NCBI GenBank assembly: GCA_012064385.1
Contig: QRDG01001883.1
Location: 130,629-194,628, forward strand
Source of the DNA: Puccinellia tenuiflora
Lineage: Eukaryota; Streptophyta; Magnoliopsida; Poales; Poaceae
DNA: 64,000 nucleotides
Reading direction: 5' to 3'
Positions 11,591 to 23,100 of the stretch are shown piece by piece. Numbering within the stretch: the stretch's first letter is position 1; the number at the start of each line of letters is the position of its first letter. The translations under genes and the position numbers were made by a program. Below the pieces are notes generated by a model. That model saw nothing but the letters and a program-made list of their open reading frames with translations, was not told the origin of the DNA and searched no databases.

Positions 11591-12839
11591 GATTCCGGTA
11601 GAATCTGGTGGGAGCATTGTTATTGGTAGGTAACGTTAGCTCTTGATAGAGCTAGTAGGGGACAAGTGCTCCTGTCGCTGGAAGGGGGAAAGGGACTATT
11701 GGGAAGTCTGAGCCTCTCACCGTCAAGTCAGAAAGGAAGAGACGATAATCCTAGTAGGAGAATAAGTTTTGTGATCCCAAGCCGCGTCTTTATTCGGCTG
11801 CACTTTTCATGGCGTCATGTCGTCGTATCTTTTGCTAGTGGTGCTGGTTTTATCGCTTTGAATTTCTCAGGGGTGGCTTTCAAGAGGCACATTTGCATCT
11901 TGCTAACCCCGGAAGGTGCTCTCGGATAAGGAACAAAACGTCTACACTCGACATGATTTTGTGAGATGAATATCAGAATCGGTGGTCTCAACAGGAATGA
12001 AAAAAAAAAACTAAGAATTGGCCGATGGACCTGGAGCTCTGTTTCACATCGTGATGGCCTATGAAACATTTAGTATGTAACAACATGGTGATACCTCAGA
12101 GAAAATTAAATAAATTTATGGTGGTTTTTGTTCAACAATAGTTGTTGCTATATTGTGATCCAAATTCATATAAGGTATGGATCATTACCGACTTCGAGTT
12201 AGGTTACCGACCTAGGTCACCTCTTTGTATACCTCTTGTAAGCCGTTGGTTTGGGATTAAGTCGTAAGTTGTAAATCCTCGGCGTTGTAACCTCGCCCGA
12301 TTATAGTGAAGATTACAATGGTTTTTGTTGAACAATAGTTTCCTTCCCTAGCACCTTCCCCGCACCCCTGTCTTGCACCGCATAGCGGCACCACGGATAA
12401 ACCCTAGCACCGCCAAACCTCCCTGTGATCGCCGGCCTCCTTGCCGTCACTTCTCCCAGTCGTCGTCGTGGCGGTGGTGCACCCAACCACCAAACGTGTT
12501 TCTGGGGATGGCTTGCTGAAGCGACCGGGACAACAACAATCTTCTCATCTCAGAACACAAGTCAAGGAAAACGGAACTGGAGTGGGATTTTAGTGGCAAG
12601 TCACCAGCTGGAAGACAGTTCGTAGGCTATCGGTTTAGGTTCCTAAGATGCCATGAAAGCGAGCCATGTAGTCTAGAAAGATAGGCCTTCCTAGCACACG
12701 CTATTTCACAACTTCGGATAGATCCTCAGCTGTTCCTACCTCTCAGTGGAAAAGCCAAGGAGAGGGTTGTTTCGCCTAGCAAATCGTCGAGTTACCTCTT
12801 TTCAGTGTAGGTTGATTTCAGGAAAAAGCAAGGAAAACC
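11591..12839. other. Intergenic, repeat-like, no gene seen
   Basis: A stretch at 12230-12320 ('taagtcgtaagttg', 'gttgtaacctcg') reads like the end of a cereal retroelement LTR, but I could not find boundaries. Short open frames are unsupported. Confidence 0.35.
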
Positions 12840-13230
12840 GAAGACAATTCGGTATTGGTTTGCTCGGGCGCGACGATTGAGGCAACAACGTCCATGTGTC
12901 CCGCAAGTGATGACGCCTCCTTCGTAGGTCAGAGGCACAAATATCGTGTGCGTTGGATCCTGGGTCCTACATTAGATTTGGGACACCTTGTGGTCGGTGC
13001 GCTGTGACACACGTCAGTGGTGGTGAGTGGAAAAAGGAGAGGTCACATAAGGATCGTGACTGTGATGTGTGTGCGAGTCTCCCTGGTGCGCGTATACCAT
13101 TATTGATGGGGTTTCTTGGGACCATGGCATACGCGTGCACCTGGAGAAATGGTTGGACGCTAAAATCTTTGGACTGTGACGTTTCATGCTAAAGTTGTAC
13201 GAGCGTATGGTTCGAGTTTGACATTTTCAA
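12840..13230. repeat. Remnant related to 39680-39970
   Basis: Shared landmarks in the same order: 'ttgatggggt', 'atggcatacgcg' against 'atgacatatgcg', 'ggttggacg', and 'tgtgacgtttcatg' against 'ttgcaacgttccatg'. Divergence is high and the element type is unknown. Confidence 0.45.
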
Positions 13231-15254
13231 AGCTACAAAGGATGCTAACGAGGTTGCAAGTGGAGGTGGCCTCACAGGGAGGCCGAGATATGGTGGTACT
13301 CTTTGAGTGCTGGGTTCTAAGCTCCGGGTAAAAACCAATCGCATGAACACCTGGCAATGACGGTTCTTATGCATCGTTACCTTGCTTAATACATTGCACC
13401 GAGTTTTCTAAGAGCTTCCCTCCAGGGTGAATACTGATGATCTCATCCTTTTGACTCGATCCGGCAACAATGAAGGTGTTATTTTGGAGAAACCCGTGCG
13501 TTGTCCAGGGTGATGGTTGTCATTGTGCATCCAACCTATTTTGGAGCAACCTACTGCAACTGGACGCCTTTTTTATGCCGGGCGCCTCAATAAACCTATT
13601 AGGAGCGCTATTAGAAGTTGAGGATGCTCTTACGGGTCATCCACACCACACTGTATCACTGGCCTGAGGCCCAGTTGCATACATAGAAAAAAATACATAT
13701 GCATCCTTTTGCCACCCAACAATGGGAGGTCACCATCCCGAGCTGCCCGGGTTCTTAACGTGTGGTGCTCGGTGTTTTACTAGTGTTGCTAATCCACTAT
13801 GTTGTTGGTGCACAATGGCGGAGGACAGAAAAACATTAAGATAGAGCAAACTCCAAAAAGAATAGAAAGACCAAAATATGCCGATACATTAGTACTACAG
13901 TTTTAACATAATTTGAAACAAACATATTTAATTATAAGTAAAACCTAAAAACATATCAATAATGAAGTTTTAACAACATATTGAAGTCCTAGGATATGGA
14001 AAGATTTGTAAATATTTCGTAATTTTATCAATAAAACTTTTGAATACCCCTCAATCGATAGATGTAGAACATCATCAAGTCATCAAGAAATCATCGTGGA
14101 CCTCATGTTGCGCAACTCAGTCTCGATGATCTTCATCGGCGAGAAAGACCCGTTCAACTATTGTCGTCGCCACCGGTAAAAGCAATGCTATGCCAATGAG
14201 ACGATAAATCGTAGAAAACATTATGTACCTTTCAAATATAAATTAAGACAATTTCTAAGGTATTCAACTTTCCATGTATGAGTGATGAAATCTAATGATT
14301 ATCTTGTATTTGCTCATATTCATAATTATACAAACCCCATGATAAATCTCGTAAGACGAGCAAGGAATTTACATTGAACCTATGAAAAATGAGTCTCTTG
14401 AGTCAAGACAAGAGAAATTTTAAAGCAACTATAAAGATAACTCATTTAAGCGATGATCAAAAGCTTATGTAATTGTTTATAGCAACATAGAAGGTGTCAA
14501 CACTGTAAAAATAACCAACAACGGCCTGATGTATTCCAATTTTCTTTCCCCTCCCCCTTCCCGACGCGCACATTTTGTTACCATTTCATTCGCATTGTGA
14601 TGTTATTTTCTACGTCAATTGACATCTTTCAGAAAAGTCTAGCAACCATCATTTCTCCAATTGAGAAAACACGTCGTTACATTCTTGACCAAAGAAAGAG
14701 TTAAACCATAAAACATGAACGATCACATACCTTGAATTGGTTTCGCCACTCCCATAAATTGGCCAAAATACCCTCAAATCCTACTTAAATACCCTATCTA
14801 GGACAATGTTTAGAGTCAGGTTTTGTTGGTTTGAGAACTAGATATTGCAAAGAGAAAGAGTTGCTCTTCGACTGGACTAGACATAATCGTTCTTTTCGGT
14901 TCGAAATCGGTTTTACGCAGTGTTTACTAAAACGAGCATAGCTTTCTCATACGGAGTCCATTTTTCATGCACAACCACTCAAATTATTTAGAAAAACACG
15001 TACATCTTAATATTTTCATCAAAAATCAAGATAGGACGGCTTTCCTACCCTGCCCTAACTATCTTGCCCTAGGGGAGCTCCGCTCCTGTTTGTTTGTGCA
15101 GACAGGTCACGCGAGGCGCAAATGGACGTATTGTCTAAGTTCGTGCGTGCCATGTCCATTGTCCAAAGGTTGTTTCTCAACGGATTCCTTTACCTCGCGT
15201 CACGCTGACGCAATGCGTGATGTCTGACACCGAATGCTGATATGAGGAATTGGA
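13231..15254. other. Long intergenic stretch, no gene seen
   Basis: AT-rich from ~13850. Short, stop-riddled frames on both strands. Probably old transposon sequence, but no terminal repeats, TSD or domain could be recognised. Confidence 0.35.
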
Positions 15255-15263
15255 CTAATTAAG

Positions 15264-15671
15264 CGGAAATCCACTTTGGTGCCCGGGTGCACCTGCACCC
15301 GGTTTGCTCTTTGATTTTTCAAAATTTGAAAATGTTTCGAAAAAATATGAAAATAATTGGACATAAACATACGCAAGTAACGAACACTCGTGAAAAATTT
15401 CGACACAAAATAATAATTTTTCTGCTTTGTGCAAAAAATACAAATTTCTGATAAAAAACATACTTTTTAGATCTCAGTTTTTGTCAGAAATTTGTCTTTT
15501 TTTCACAGAGCAGAAAAATTGTTATTTTCTGTCGAAATTTTTCACGAGCGTTCGTTACTTGCGTATGTTTGTGTCCAATTTTTTTCAGATTTTTCCGAAG
15601 CATTTTAAAATTTTGAAAAATCAAAGAGCAAACCGGGTGCAGGTGCACCCGGGCACCAAAACGCCTCCCTC
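15264..15671. mobile_element. Foldback Mutator-type MITE, copy 2 (opposite orientation to copy 1)
   Basis: A 408-bp element flanked by the 9-bp repeat CTAATTAAG (15255-15263 and 15672-15680). The left end (CGGAAATCC) corresponds to the right end of copy 1, and the right end (CGCCTCCCTC) to copy 1's left end. Inverted arms carry the same 'gcccgggtgcacctgcaccc' core and the 'catacgcaagtaacgaac' subterminal block. Confidence 0.85.
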
Positions 15672-15744
15672 CTAATTAAGCCGATACCTAGAATTCAAAT
15701 TGTTTCTTGCTACTACTTGTGCATTGTTGGGAAATATGCATCTG

Positions 15745-16099
15745 AACTCAGGGGCATCTGCCCCGGTTTCAAAAACCATATTTTTACATGCTAAAATAAT
15801 TTGAAAAAAAATCCCGGACATACACATCCACATTATATGGCGGCGCAAAAAGTTTCGTCAATAAATGATCATTATTTTGGTCTAGGTAAAAAAGACAAAA
15901 GAATGTCTGAAACAAGTTTTTTTTCAGCACAAAATTTTTTCTTTTTTGCGCCGCCAAACAAAAGTTTTTTTTCTACAAAACTTTATGCCGCACACATATT
16001 TCGGTGAGATGTACACATAAAATTTTATTTCGGATTTTTACACAATTTAAAACGTATTTAAAATGCATATTTCAAAAAACAGGGGCAGATGCCCAGAAA
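15745..16099. mobile_element. Second-family foldback MITE
   Basis: Inverted arms GGGCATCTGCCCC (from 15752) and GGGGCAGATGCCC (to ~16094), about 355 bp in total. Possible imperfect duplications are ATGCATCTG (15736-15744) and ATGCACTCTG (16100-16109). The interior resembles the first foldback family in its 'aaaaaagacaaa' blocks but differs in sequence. Confidence 0.65.
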
Positions 16100-16109
16100 A
16101 TGCACTCTG

Positions 16110-16476
16110 TGCATTGTTCTATTTCTCTACACCTTTGTCTCACTGTCGACCAAGCTAAGCCGCCGTGGTCCATACGCTATGTGTGTACTATAAAATAGGA
16201 CTCGACGACAGTGTGCTGTCACCACAGATACGCACGGATCGATTATGATTGATCGCATCCATTAAATTCATCTCCAAATTACCAAGTCCCATGGCACGTC
16301 GCAGTACGCGGCACTACTGCTTCATTGCTCAACTCTCACCATTCGTTTCCGATCGCGACGTACACTCTGATCCCGCTGGGCGGTGAACAGCAACAAATTC
16401 CACCGCCGTGTTCACTCACAAACCATTCGTATAGCACGCCAGGTTATCCAAGTCACAACCGGGACTAGAGTTCCGT
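16110..16476. other. Intergenic, no gene seen
   Basis: Between the foldback MITE and the CACTA-derived exons; no feature recognised. Confidence 0.35.
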
Positions 16477-17382
16477 CTACTCGTTGTTATTGTATTTTCC
16501 CTTAGGGTTTATGACGTGGTACATCAAAAATCCCGCAATTTTCTCTTGAAGCAGTACAAAGCGCACATTTGGTTTCAGTTTCCTCTGCATTTCATCCAAC
16601 TATAAAAGAAGGAGATCAATATGAATATCAATCATTGTAACAATAATTATGAATGACACTAAAAAATGCTAATAAACTAAAATTGTGAATATATTTGTTC
16701 ACGTACCTCTATAAATTTCGATGCGTCCTGGCGAATCCACTCGCAAACGTAGTATGCACACAAATTGGACCCGAGTGGCTGCCTCTCGCACTATACGAGA
16801 ATATCATTTAATCAAATAATAATCAAGCATGATATAATGGTATTGAAATTAGAATTAAAGAGATGCGCGGACCTAGCTCGTACTACTTATACCTTGACAT
16901 GATGAAAACTAAGTATCTCTCTGAATTCACCTGTTGTACTCTTAGTGAATCTTTTTCCAAACCCTGCCCGGCAAAAAAATAAATAAATAAGTTATTAGTT
17001 ACTTGATATCTCGGGAAATGAATAAAAGAGACCGATATAGTGTGATAATGATTGAAATTACCTTTGGAGCGCAACTTTAATGATTTGGTATTTCTCTTCG
17101 GGTGTGGCCAATGAATCATGGAGTTCAACTTTTCCAGAGCTAACTTTAATGATTAGCAGAATGTAATGGAAGCTGCGCACGTTTATATACGTCAGTAACT
17201 CATCAGTTACAATTAACATCGAGTAAGCAAAAATTAATGTGTACAAGACAGTAACAGTCTTACTCGAAGTTGTAAGGAAACAATATCTTCTTTTTATAAT
17301 GTTGCCTCTTAATGAACCTTAGCAAGTTGTCGGGAAAGTCTAGTAGCAATTTTTGATTAATTCGTGTTGGGTTAATGAACCC
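16477..17382 (-). pseudogene. Ulp1-like cysteine protease exons of a CACTA transposon
   Basis: Five exon-like blocks on the minus strand are separated by GT-AG introns (approximate limits): 17382-17264, 17173-17060, 16977-16895, 16794-16711, 16601-16477. Translations include LLDFPDNLLRFIKRQHYKKK, then FHYILLIIKVSSGKVELHDS with the catalytic His in HYILL and the Asp in HDSL, then QPLGSNLCAYYVCEWIRQ with the catalytic Gln and Cys. The last block gives KIAGFLMYHVINPKG before a TAG. This matches the C-terminal half of the Ulp1/C48 peptidase found in plant CACTA elements. The N-terminal part is missing, because the CACTA terminus is only ~110 bp upstream, so this is an internally deleted remnant even though the remaining exons are open. 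Confidence 0.75.
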
Positions 17383-17494
17383 TATAACGACAACTAAAGA
17401 CGGCCGAAGTGTGGTCGTTAATGATTTTTAACAACCACATTTATACTTTTAACGACCACATATACCATCGTTAAAAATCATTTCTGTAGTAGTG
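17383..17494 (-). mobile_element. Terminus of a CACTA (En/Spm) element
   Basis: Read on the minus strand from 17494, the sequence begins CACTACTACAGAAATGATT, a canonical cereal CACTA end. Subterminal motifs 'aacgaccaca' and 'ggtcgtta' repeat in both orientations within 17425-17480. The next 3 bp outside are TAC (17495-17497). I found no matching second end. Confidence 0.75.
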
Positions 17495-17497
17495 TAC

Positions 17498-18149
17498 TGC
17501 GATAATGCATCCAAAGTTCATGCTCTCGTTTTTCCTAGGTATGATCGATCGCGTGTGTGTGTGCAAAGGTACCAGTTCGTTCGTGAAACAAATCCTTGTG
17601 AGTCATCAGGTGGATTTATTAACATGTATGCTGATAATGCTGGCTAGTTGGTCTTCGTTGATAGTATATATGTGTCACACGGAAGAGATCGTGTGAAGGA
17701 AAAAAAAGAAAGAAAGATGCGATGCTATGCTGATGTATAGGATCTAAACGACAAAACAAGTATACATCATTATAACAAGTTGGGGAAGTCAACTTTCACA
17801 AGAAAATATATATAGGAAAGGAATGCATGATAAGAGGTCGATCGACGATGTCAGTATTCCACTTACAGGGAAAGAAACTCAGCAGAAACTCATTTTACTT
17901 TTTATGCGGCCGGTATAAAAAAGACAAATTTCGGTGCTACAATAAGTCTTTTTACGAAATATATTTTGTCTTTTTTACATAGCACACAAAAAAATGTCGG
18001 TTTTTCGCGAAACTTTATGTTCCCACGTAAAATATTGTGACTTATGCACGAATTTTTTTGTCATGATTTTTTGACATTTCAAAATGTGTAGTTTAGGTAT
18101 AGGGAACATATGCAGCTGGGAGCCAAATTGAATTTCCTGAAAGTAAGCC
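17498..18149. other. Intergenic; includes a partial foldback-MITE relative
   Basis: 17880-18145 has the 'aaaaagacaaattt' and 'gtcttttttacatagca' blocks and the closing 'gggagccaaattgaatttcc' seen in the foldback MITEs, but the arms do not pair cleanly. It is probably a degraded relative. No gene is seen in the rest. Confidence 0.4.
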
Positions 18150-18560
18150 AACATTGATAACAGACACACCACTCAAGATAGCTGCCACCGAATGAGATGC
18201 CCTGTCAAACACAACACTATTCATATGCTTCCACGTTTTCCAAAGTACCAACATGCATACAGTGTGGAGGTCTAGGTGCTCTTTTGAGATCGGTGGGAGG
18301 GAACTCTACCATTCCACAAGCGAGGCACGGTGCAAGCTCCGGCTTCCCTAGCATGTCAAACATGTGATACCACACCGTCCTATCATACTCCCACGCTGTC
18401 CACCAACAGATGATCAATAGTTTTCGTGTGACGATCACAAAGTGGGCGCGCATGCTGGTGTTGCTGCTATTGTTTTTCTAGGCAAAGACATAATCAATTC
18501 TAGCAGGAATATCAAGCTTTAGCTTGACCATCACTGAATCGATCCAGAGCTTTAGGCCGC
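18150..18560 (-). pseudogene. LINE (non-LTR) reverse-transcriptase 3' remnant, zf-RVT region
   Basis: In broken frames, the minus strand reads CDRHTKTIDHLLVDSV followed ~70 residues later by LVLWKTWKHMNSVVFD. This is the zinc-binding region and 'LWxxWKxRNxxVFD' block at the C-terminus of plant LINE polyproteins. At least two frame changes and stops are present. Confidence 0.65.
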
Positions 18561-18937
18561 CATGCTCGGATGGAGAAGAACCAACATTCTTAATCAAATT
18601 TTGTTCTCACAATCAATACACTAAGCCCAACAACAACAATATAAAATGCAAAGTACCTATCAGCTTTAAATTTCCAAATGTCTGAAGTGGACAATGCAAT
18701 CTTTTGTCATCTTCCAACTACCTTCTTGGACATGCATGATTATTGGATCTACAAAATAACAATTTAATGCTGAAAAAAGACCGTCGTCATTAGATTAATC
18801 AAAAATTTCTAACTTCCGAAGTGCACATATCGAATCGTCTCGATCAGTATTTCTCATCAACCAAATGCGAGAACCACACACTAATAACCCATTCCTGCTG
18901 AATTCAAAATTCAAATTATGTAGCACTTGTACACAAC
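18561..18937. other. Intergenic, no gene seen
   Basis: No domain or repeat boundary recognised. The right edge carries the first copy of the retroposon target site (18938-18950). Confidence 0.3.
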
Positions 18938-18950
18938 CAGATCGATTGCA

Positions 18951-19575
18951 GCGGCTCGTAAGCCACATGCGGCGGCGGCGGAGGCTCAAAACCAATCTAG
19001 GTTTTCCCGTCCCTCTCGCCGGCGAAGCTGCCGGTCCACCCGCCTCCGACGGCCCTTGGGCCTCGGAGGTGCGGCTCCTCGCGAGCGGGAAGGTTTCCGC
19101 TTTCTTTTTAGGTTATTCCAGTGTCTTCTTCGGGATGGTGTGCTGGCGGCGTCATTCTAAATTCAGAATAAGGTCCTCCCCTTCCTATTCTCGCTCCGAT
19201 GGTGCGTCAAGCATCGACGGAGGACGCGTGGAGTCTCGTCGGTTTTCGTGTTCGTTCGTGTGGTTGCAGATCTGACTCTTCTGATCTATAATTGTCATCA
19301 TTGACGATGGTTTGCTGCTCTGGTGCGCTAGTCCTTCGGAGCCTTAGCACGACGACTTCCCGTTTGTCTACTACAACAAGCTATTCTACGACAAGCTTTA
19401 CCCAGCTCCAGTGAGGGAGGGGTGAGGATGACGAAGCGCCTCCAGCGCGCTCCACTACTTCTAGTCGTCGCTAGGTGGTCGAAAAATCTATTTGTAATAT
19501 TTCTTGGTTTTAGAATTCTTTGTACTCTTGTTGATGCTCAATAGATCGGTTGAAATTTCGTAAAAAGAAGAAAAA
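18951..19575 (+). mobile_element. Retroposon (LINE-like 3' end, oligo-A tail) with 13-bp target duplication
   Basis: CAGATCGATTGCA lies at 18938-18950 and again at 19576-19588. The insert starts with a GC-rich 5' part and ends 'tttgtactcttgttgatg', then 'ttgaaatttcg', then an A-rich tail. A 136-residue frame (18865-19275) crosses the left border and is not considered real. Confidence 0.65.
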
Positions 19576-19588
19576 CAGATCGATTGCA

Positions 19589-19814
19589 AGAATAGGGTTG
19601 TCTCGTCTGTGCGGTTTTGTTCATGTTTTACTCATAAACAGGACATTGTATAGGTTGTATGGTTTTTGGCCCGATTTTCCTTATAAACTGGGCCAACTTT
19701 ATTCTATCTATACGGAATACAGAAACGCCCTCTCTTCGAGAGGTTTCTCGGAAAAAAAAATTGTACTCTTGTTGATGATTAATAGATATAGGTTGAAATT
19801 TCGTAAAAAAAAAA
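19589..19814 (+). mobile_element. Second retroposon 3' end at the same target
   Basis: A LINE-type 3' end ('ttttccttataaactgggcc' to the A9 run near 19760) is followed by a second copy of the 'ttgtactcttgttgatg' terminus and A tail, then a third CAGATCGATTGCA (19815-19827). Either a second insertion used the same site, or a LINE inserted with an unusually long (~65-bp) target duplication. Confidence 0.55.
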
Positions 19815-19827
19815 CAGATCGATTGCA

Positions 19828-20184
19828 AGACACGTGAAGGAAACGGCGTGAGTGAATGAGGGAGGGACTCGGGCGGAGAACCCGAACCTCCGGAGCGAGT
19901 CAGGCAGTCAGCGCATCGGGCGAAGCCAATGCTGCCCACCAACCACCGCCCGCCACGCAACCGCACACAAAGGACAGCTGGCCCCACAAACCCAAAATCG
20001 CCAAGGACGGAAGGAGCAAGCAGTAGCAGTAGCGAAGCAACTGGAACGGGATCCCCTTTTAAAACCGCGGCCACACCATCCCCCGTCGCCTCCTCCTGTC
20101 CTGTCCCCTCTACGTCAACGGCCAGCCCGCTCCTCCCCTCCTCCTCCCACGAATCGGGGCCTCCTCGACCCCGTCGGGCCGGCC
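19828..20184 (+). promoter_or_regulatory. Proximal promoter and 5' UTR region of the GDSL gene
   Basis: GC-rich, C/T-rich leader. A possible TATA-like 'ccttttaaaacc' lies at ~20055, about 130 bp before the ATG. Retroposon sequence ends only ~360 bp upstream of the ATG. Regulation itself is not visible. Confidence 0.35.
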
Positions 20185-23100
20185 ATGGCATTCGCCGCCC
20201 GGGCGGCGCGGCTCGCCGTCTCCGCGCTCGTCGCCGGCGTGGTGGCGGCGGCGGTGGTGATGCCGGCGCCGGCGCAGGCGCAGGCGGGAGGGGTGTGCTT
20301 CGACAAGATATTCAGCTTCGGGGACTCGCTCACTGACACCGGCAACTTCGTGCTCTCCGTCCCCGAGGACTTCCCGGACCCCGCCAAGCGCCTCCCCTAC
20401 GGCCAGACCTTCTTCGGCCGCCCCTCCGGACGCTACTCCGACGGCCGCAACCTCCTCGATTTCTTCGGTAAGATTTATTCATTCATAAACTAATACTGCT
20501 GTTTCCATTTATTGCTTCTCTCTCATCGATTGTCCCATGTGTATATTGTTACCTATTCTCGCTTCCTGTTCTGGGACCCTTTGACATAATATATGCCCAA
20601 ATGCTTGAAAGAGTTAATTGTCTTCTCTTTTCGATTTCAATCCAAAAATTCCGACGCGATCGACCGTGCGCATAATTGCTAGTAGTGCTTCATGGTGGAT
20701 TCTACTCAACGGCAACGGAGGTGATCAGTTCCTCTCTCACCTTCCCAGATACTCCATCCACTCATCCCTTGTGTGGTGACGGGGAGGAGTCGCTACGCGC
20801 TCCATTTCTCTTCAAGTAATGGATTTATATTATCATCGTCTCTTTTTAGGGACCGCTGCAAGCGTGTTGTGCTGACAATATAGTATGCCCAACTTTTGTA
20901 TGCCTGACTCCAACAAGAACATGTCTGCTGCCGCGGAGAGTTTCGAATGCGCTCAACAGTGTTTTTAAGCAACATCATGTACTTCAGACTTTATTAGTAC
21001 CTTCCATTTTTCTAGGGAAATGCGAAAACAAGGCTGTGGGTTGTATGTAAACAGGTGGGATTGGCAAGAAACTAATTAAATGCAAATACAGGGTGTATGC
21101 CCCAAAGTTGCTTGCCTTCCCCAGTTCTCCCCCAACCACTAGACCATCATGGCATATCTCCTTGAACATACATACAATTGGTTGTTCCAACCACCAGTGT
21201 ATTGGCATTCGCCCCATCACGTGGTCAACCCTTTCCATAACAGACTTTCAGTGTTCTTTGTTTTCTTTTTGGGTGCCTCTTCATGTTTCCTGCATCTTAA
21301 CCACTTTCCTCAACGGTCCCTGACGTGTGCTTGCTTCCTTGTTATGACTTATGACCAGCTGAAGCATTTGGGCTGCCATACGTGCCACCGTATCTCGGCG
21401 GTGGCAACTTCCTGAATGGCGCCAATTTTGCGGTTGGCGGAGCGACAGCCCTCGACTACTCATTCTTCAGGGAGCGTGGAGTGGAGCCTACATGGACACC
21501 ACACTCCCTTAATGAGCAACTTCAGTGGTTCAAGAAGCTGCTTACGTCCATCGCCTCGACAGAGTCCGGTAAATATGCTCCTTCCTGGGTTATTATTATG
21601 CTTATCCTGTTTGGCCAGAACTTCTTTTTCCAGTCAAGTGTTTGGTGAAACTCCCCAGTTGAGAACTCATCGAAGTGTCTGTTAAATGAGATTGATTTGC
21701 TGCATTTAGTGGAAACCAGAAAGGTGTATGTGTTACAGTTGATAGTTGTCACACTGTTTTAGTTGACTACTGAAAGCCATATTTCAACGATAAATGGTGT
21801 CACAGCTGTCTAGTTTGAGCCGTCTGATGAGGTGTAACATTGGTGTCCTTAAGTTTGTTGGGTCAGAGATTTATGCGGAGTTATTTGAGGCATATTGGTA
21901 GAAATTATCTTTTGTCAGGAATCACCATGCTAGATTTTTTAGTAAGTTCACAAAGTAAAGTCATCTTGTCTGGTTGTTTTACTGAACTGCAAAATTACAT
22001 GTATGATAAAACCACACAAAACTTACTGACAAGTCGATACCAGGATCCCAATTTGCCCCATCTCTGATGTTACCACATTATTCTTGCTTAAATACCATGA
22101 ATATAAATTTCACTTGTCCAGTTTTCTAGTGTAAGTAATACCAAATACGGGGTAATATCAAATTACTAAGTCCATTTCTTACTTGTGTGCAGAAAGTGGT
22201 GATATGATGTCCAAATCGCTTTTCCTTCTTGGAGAGGTAGGTGGGAATGATTACAATCATCTAATTATCAGGGGGAAATCACTTGATGAGCTACACGAGC
22301 TTGTTCCGTATGTTATTGGTGCCATAAGCTCAGCTATCACGGTACGTAGATTCACGTGCCATTTCTGCGAGGTCTTGGTGGGAATCCTCCATGTATCTCT
22401 GTATTCACAATTAATTTTGCAGGAGCTTATAAATCTTGGAGCAAAGAAATTCGTTGTCCCTGGAAATTTCCCAATAGGATGTGTCCCGTTGTATCTCGCA
22501 ATATTTCCAAGTGAAAAGGAGGATCACTATAATAAAGAAACAGGGTGCATCAAGTGGTTAAATGAATTTACCGAGTACCACAATCTGTTGCTCCAGGAGG
22601 AGTTGGAGAAAATCAGGGATCTAAATCCTGATGTATCTGTCATTTATGCCGATTATTATGGTGCTACACTGAACATATATCGTGCCCCACTCCAGTTTGG
22701 TGAGTTCTGCCCCCAAGTGTAGTAATAATGAAATAGAGAGCATGCTGTAAAGTGGTAAAAAATTTGGGACTATGCTATAGTTAATATAGGCCTTAGCTGA
22801 CTCAAACGAATCTCGTAAAGTTATGCCTAAACTGGAATCCATTTCCTTAACTTTATTAATGAACATAAGCTTAGGGAAAACTGATGGTATAGCATTATAG
22901 GAAACATATATGTGATAGTACGGAACTGTATGAACCCATGGTTATTGACTGCCTATAGGGCCTGTATTGGCCTTCAGTGATATACCATCTTGACTCAAAT
23001 CTCGATGTTCTAGACATAGTGATTCTGTGAACCAACCACAGTTATAATATGTAAATAAACATGTCTGTAACCGGCTAGCAGCTATCTTAAGCTAAACTGG

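Noticed and set aside
16301..16330. 'cactactgcttc' as a possible second CACTA end
   Set aside because: Only the first seven bases match the terminus at 17494 and there is no matching TAC duplication.
18865..19275. 136-residue open frame
   Set aside because: Starts outside and ends inside the retroposon; GC-rich and without a domain.
19852..20184. N-terminal extension of the GDSL frame upstream of 20185
   Set aside because: No ATG context, begins in leader sequence; the ATG at 20185 gives a proper signal peptide.
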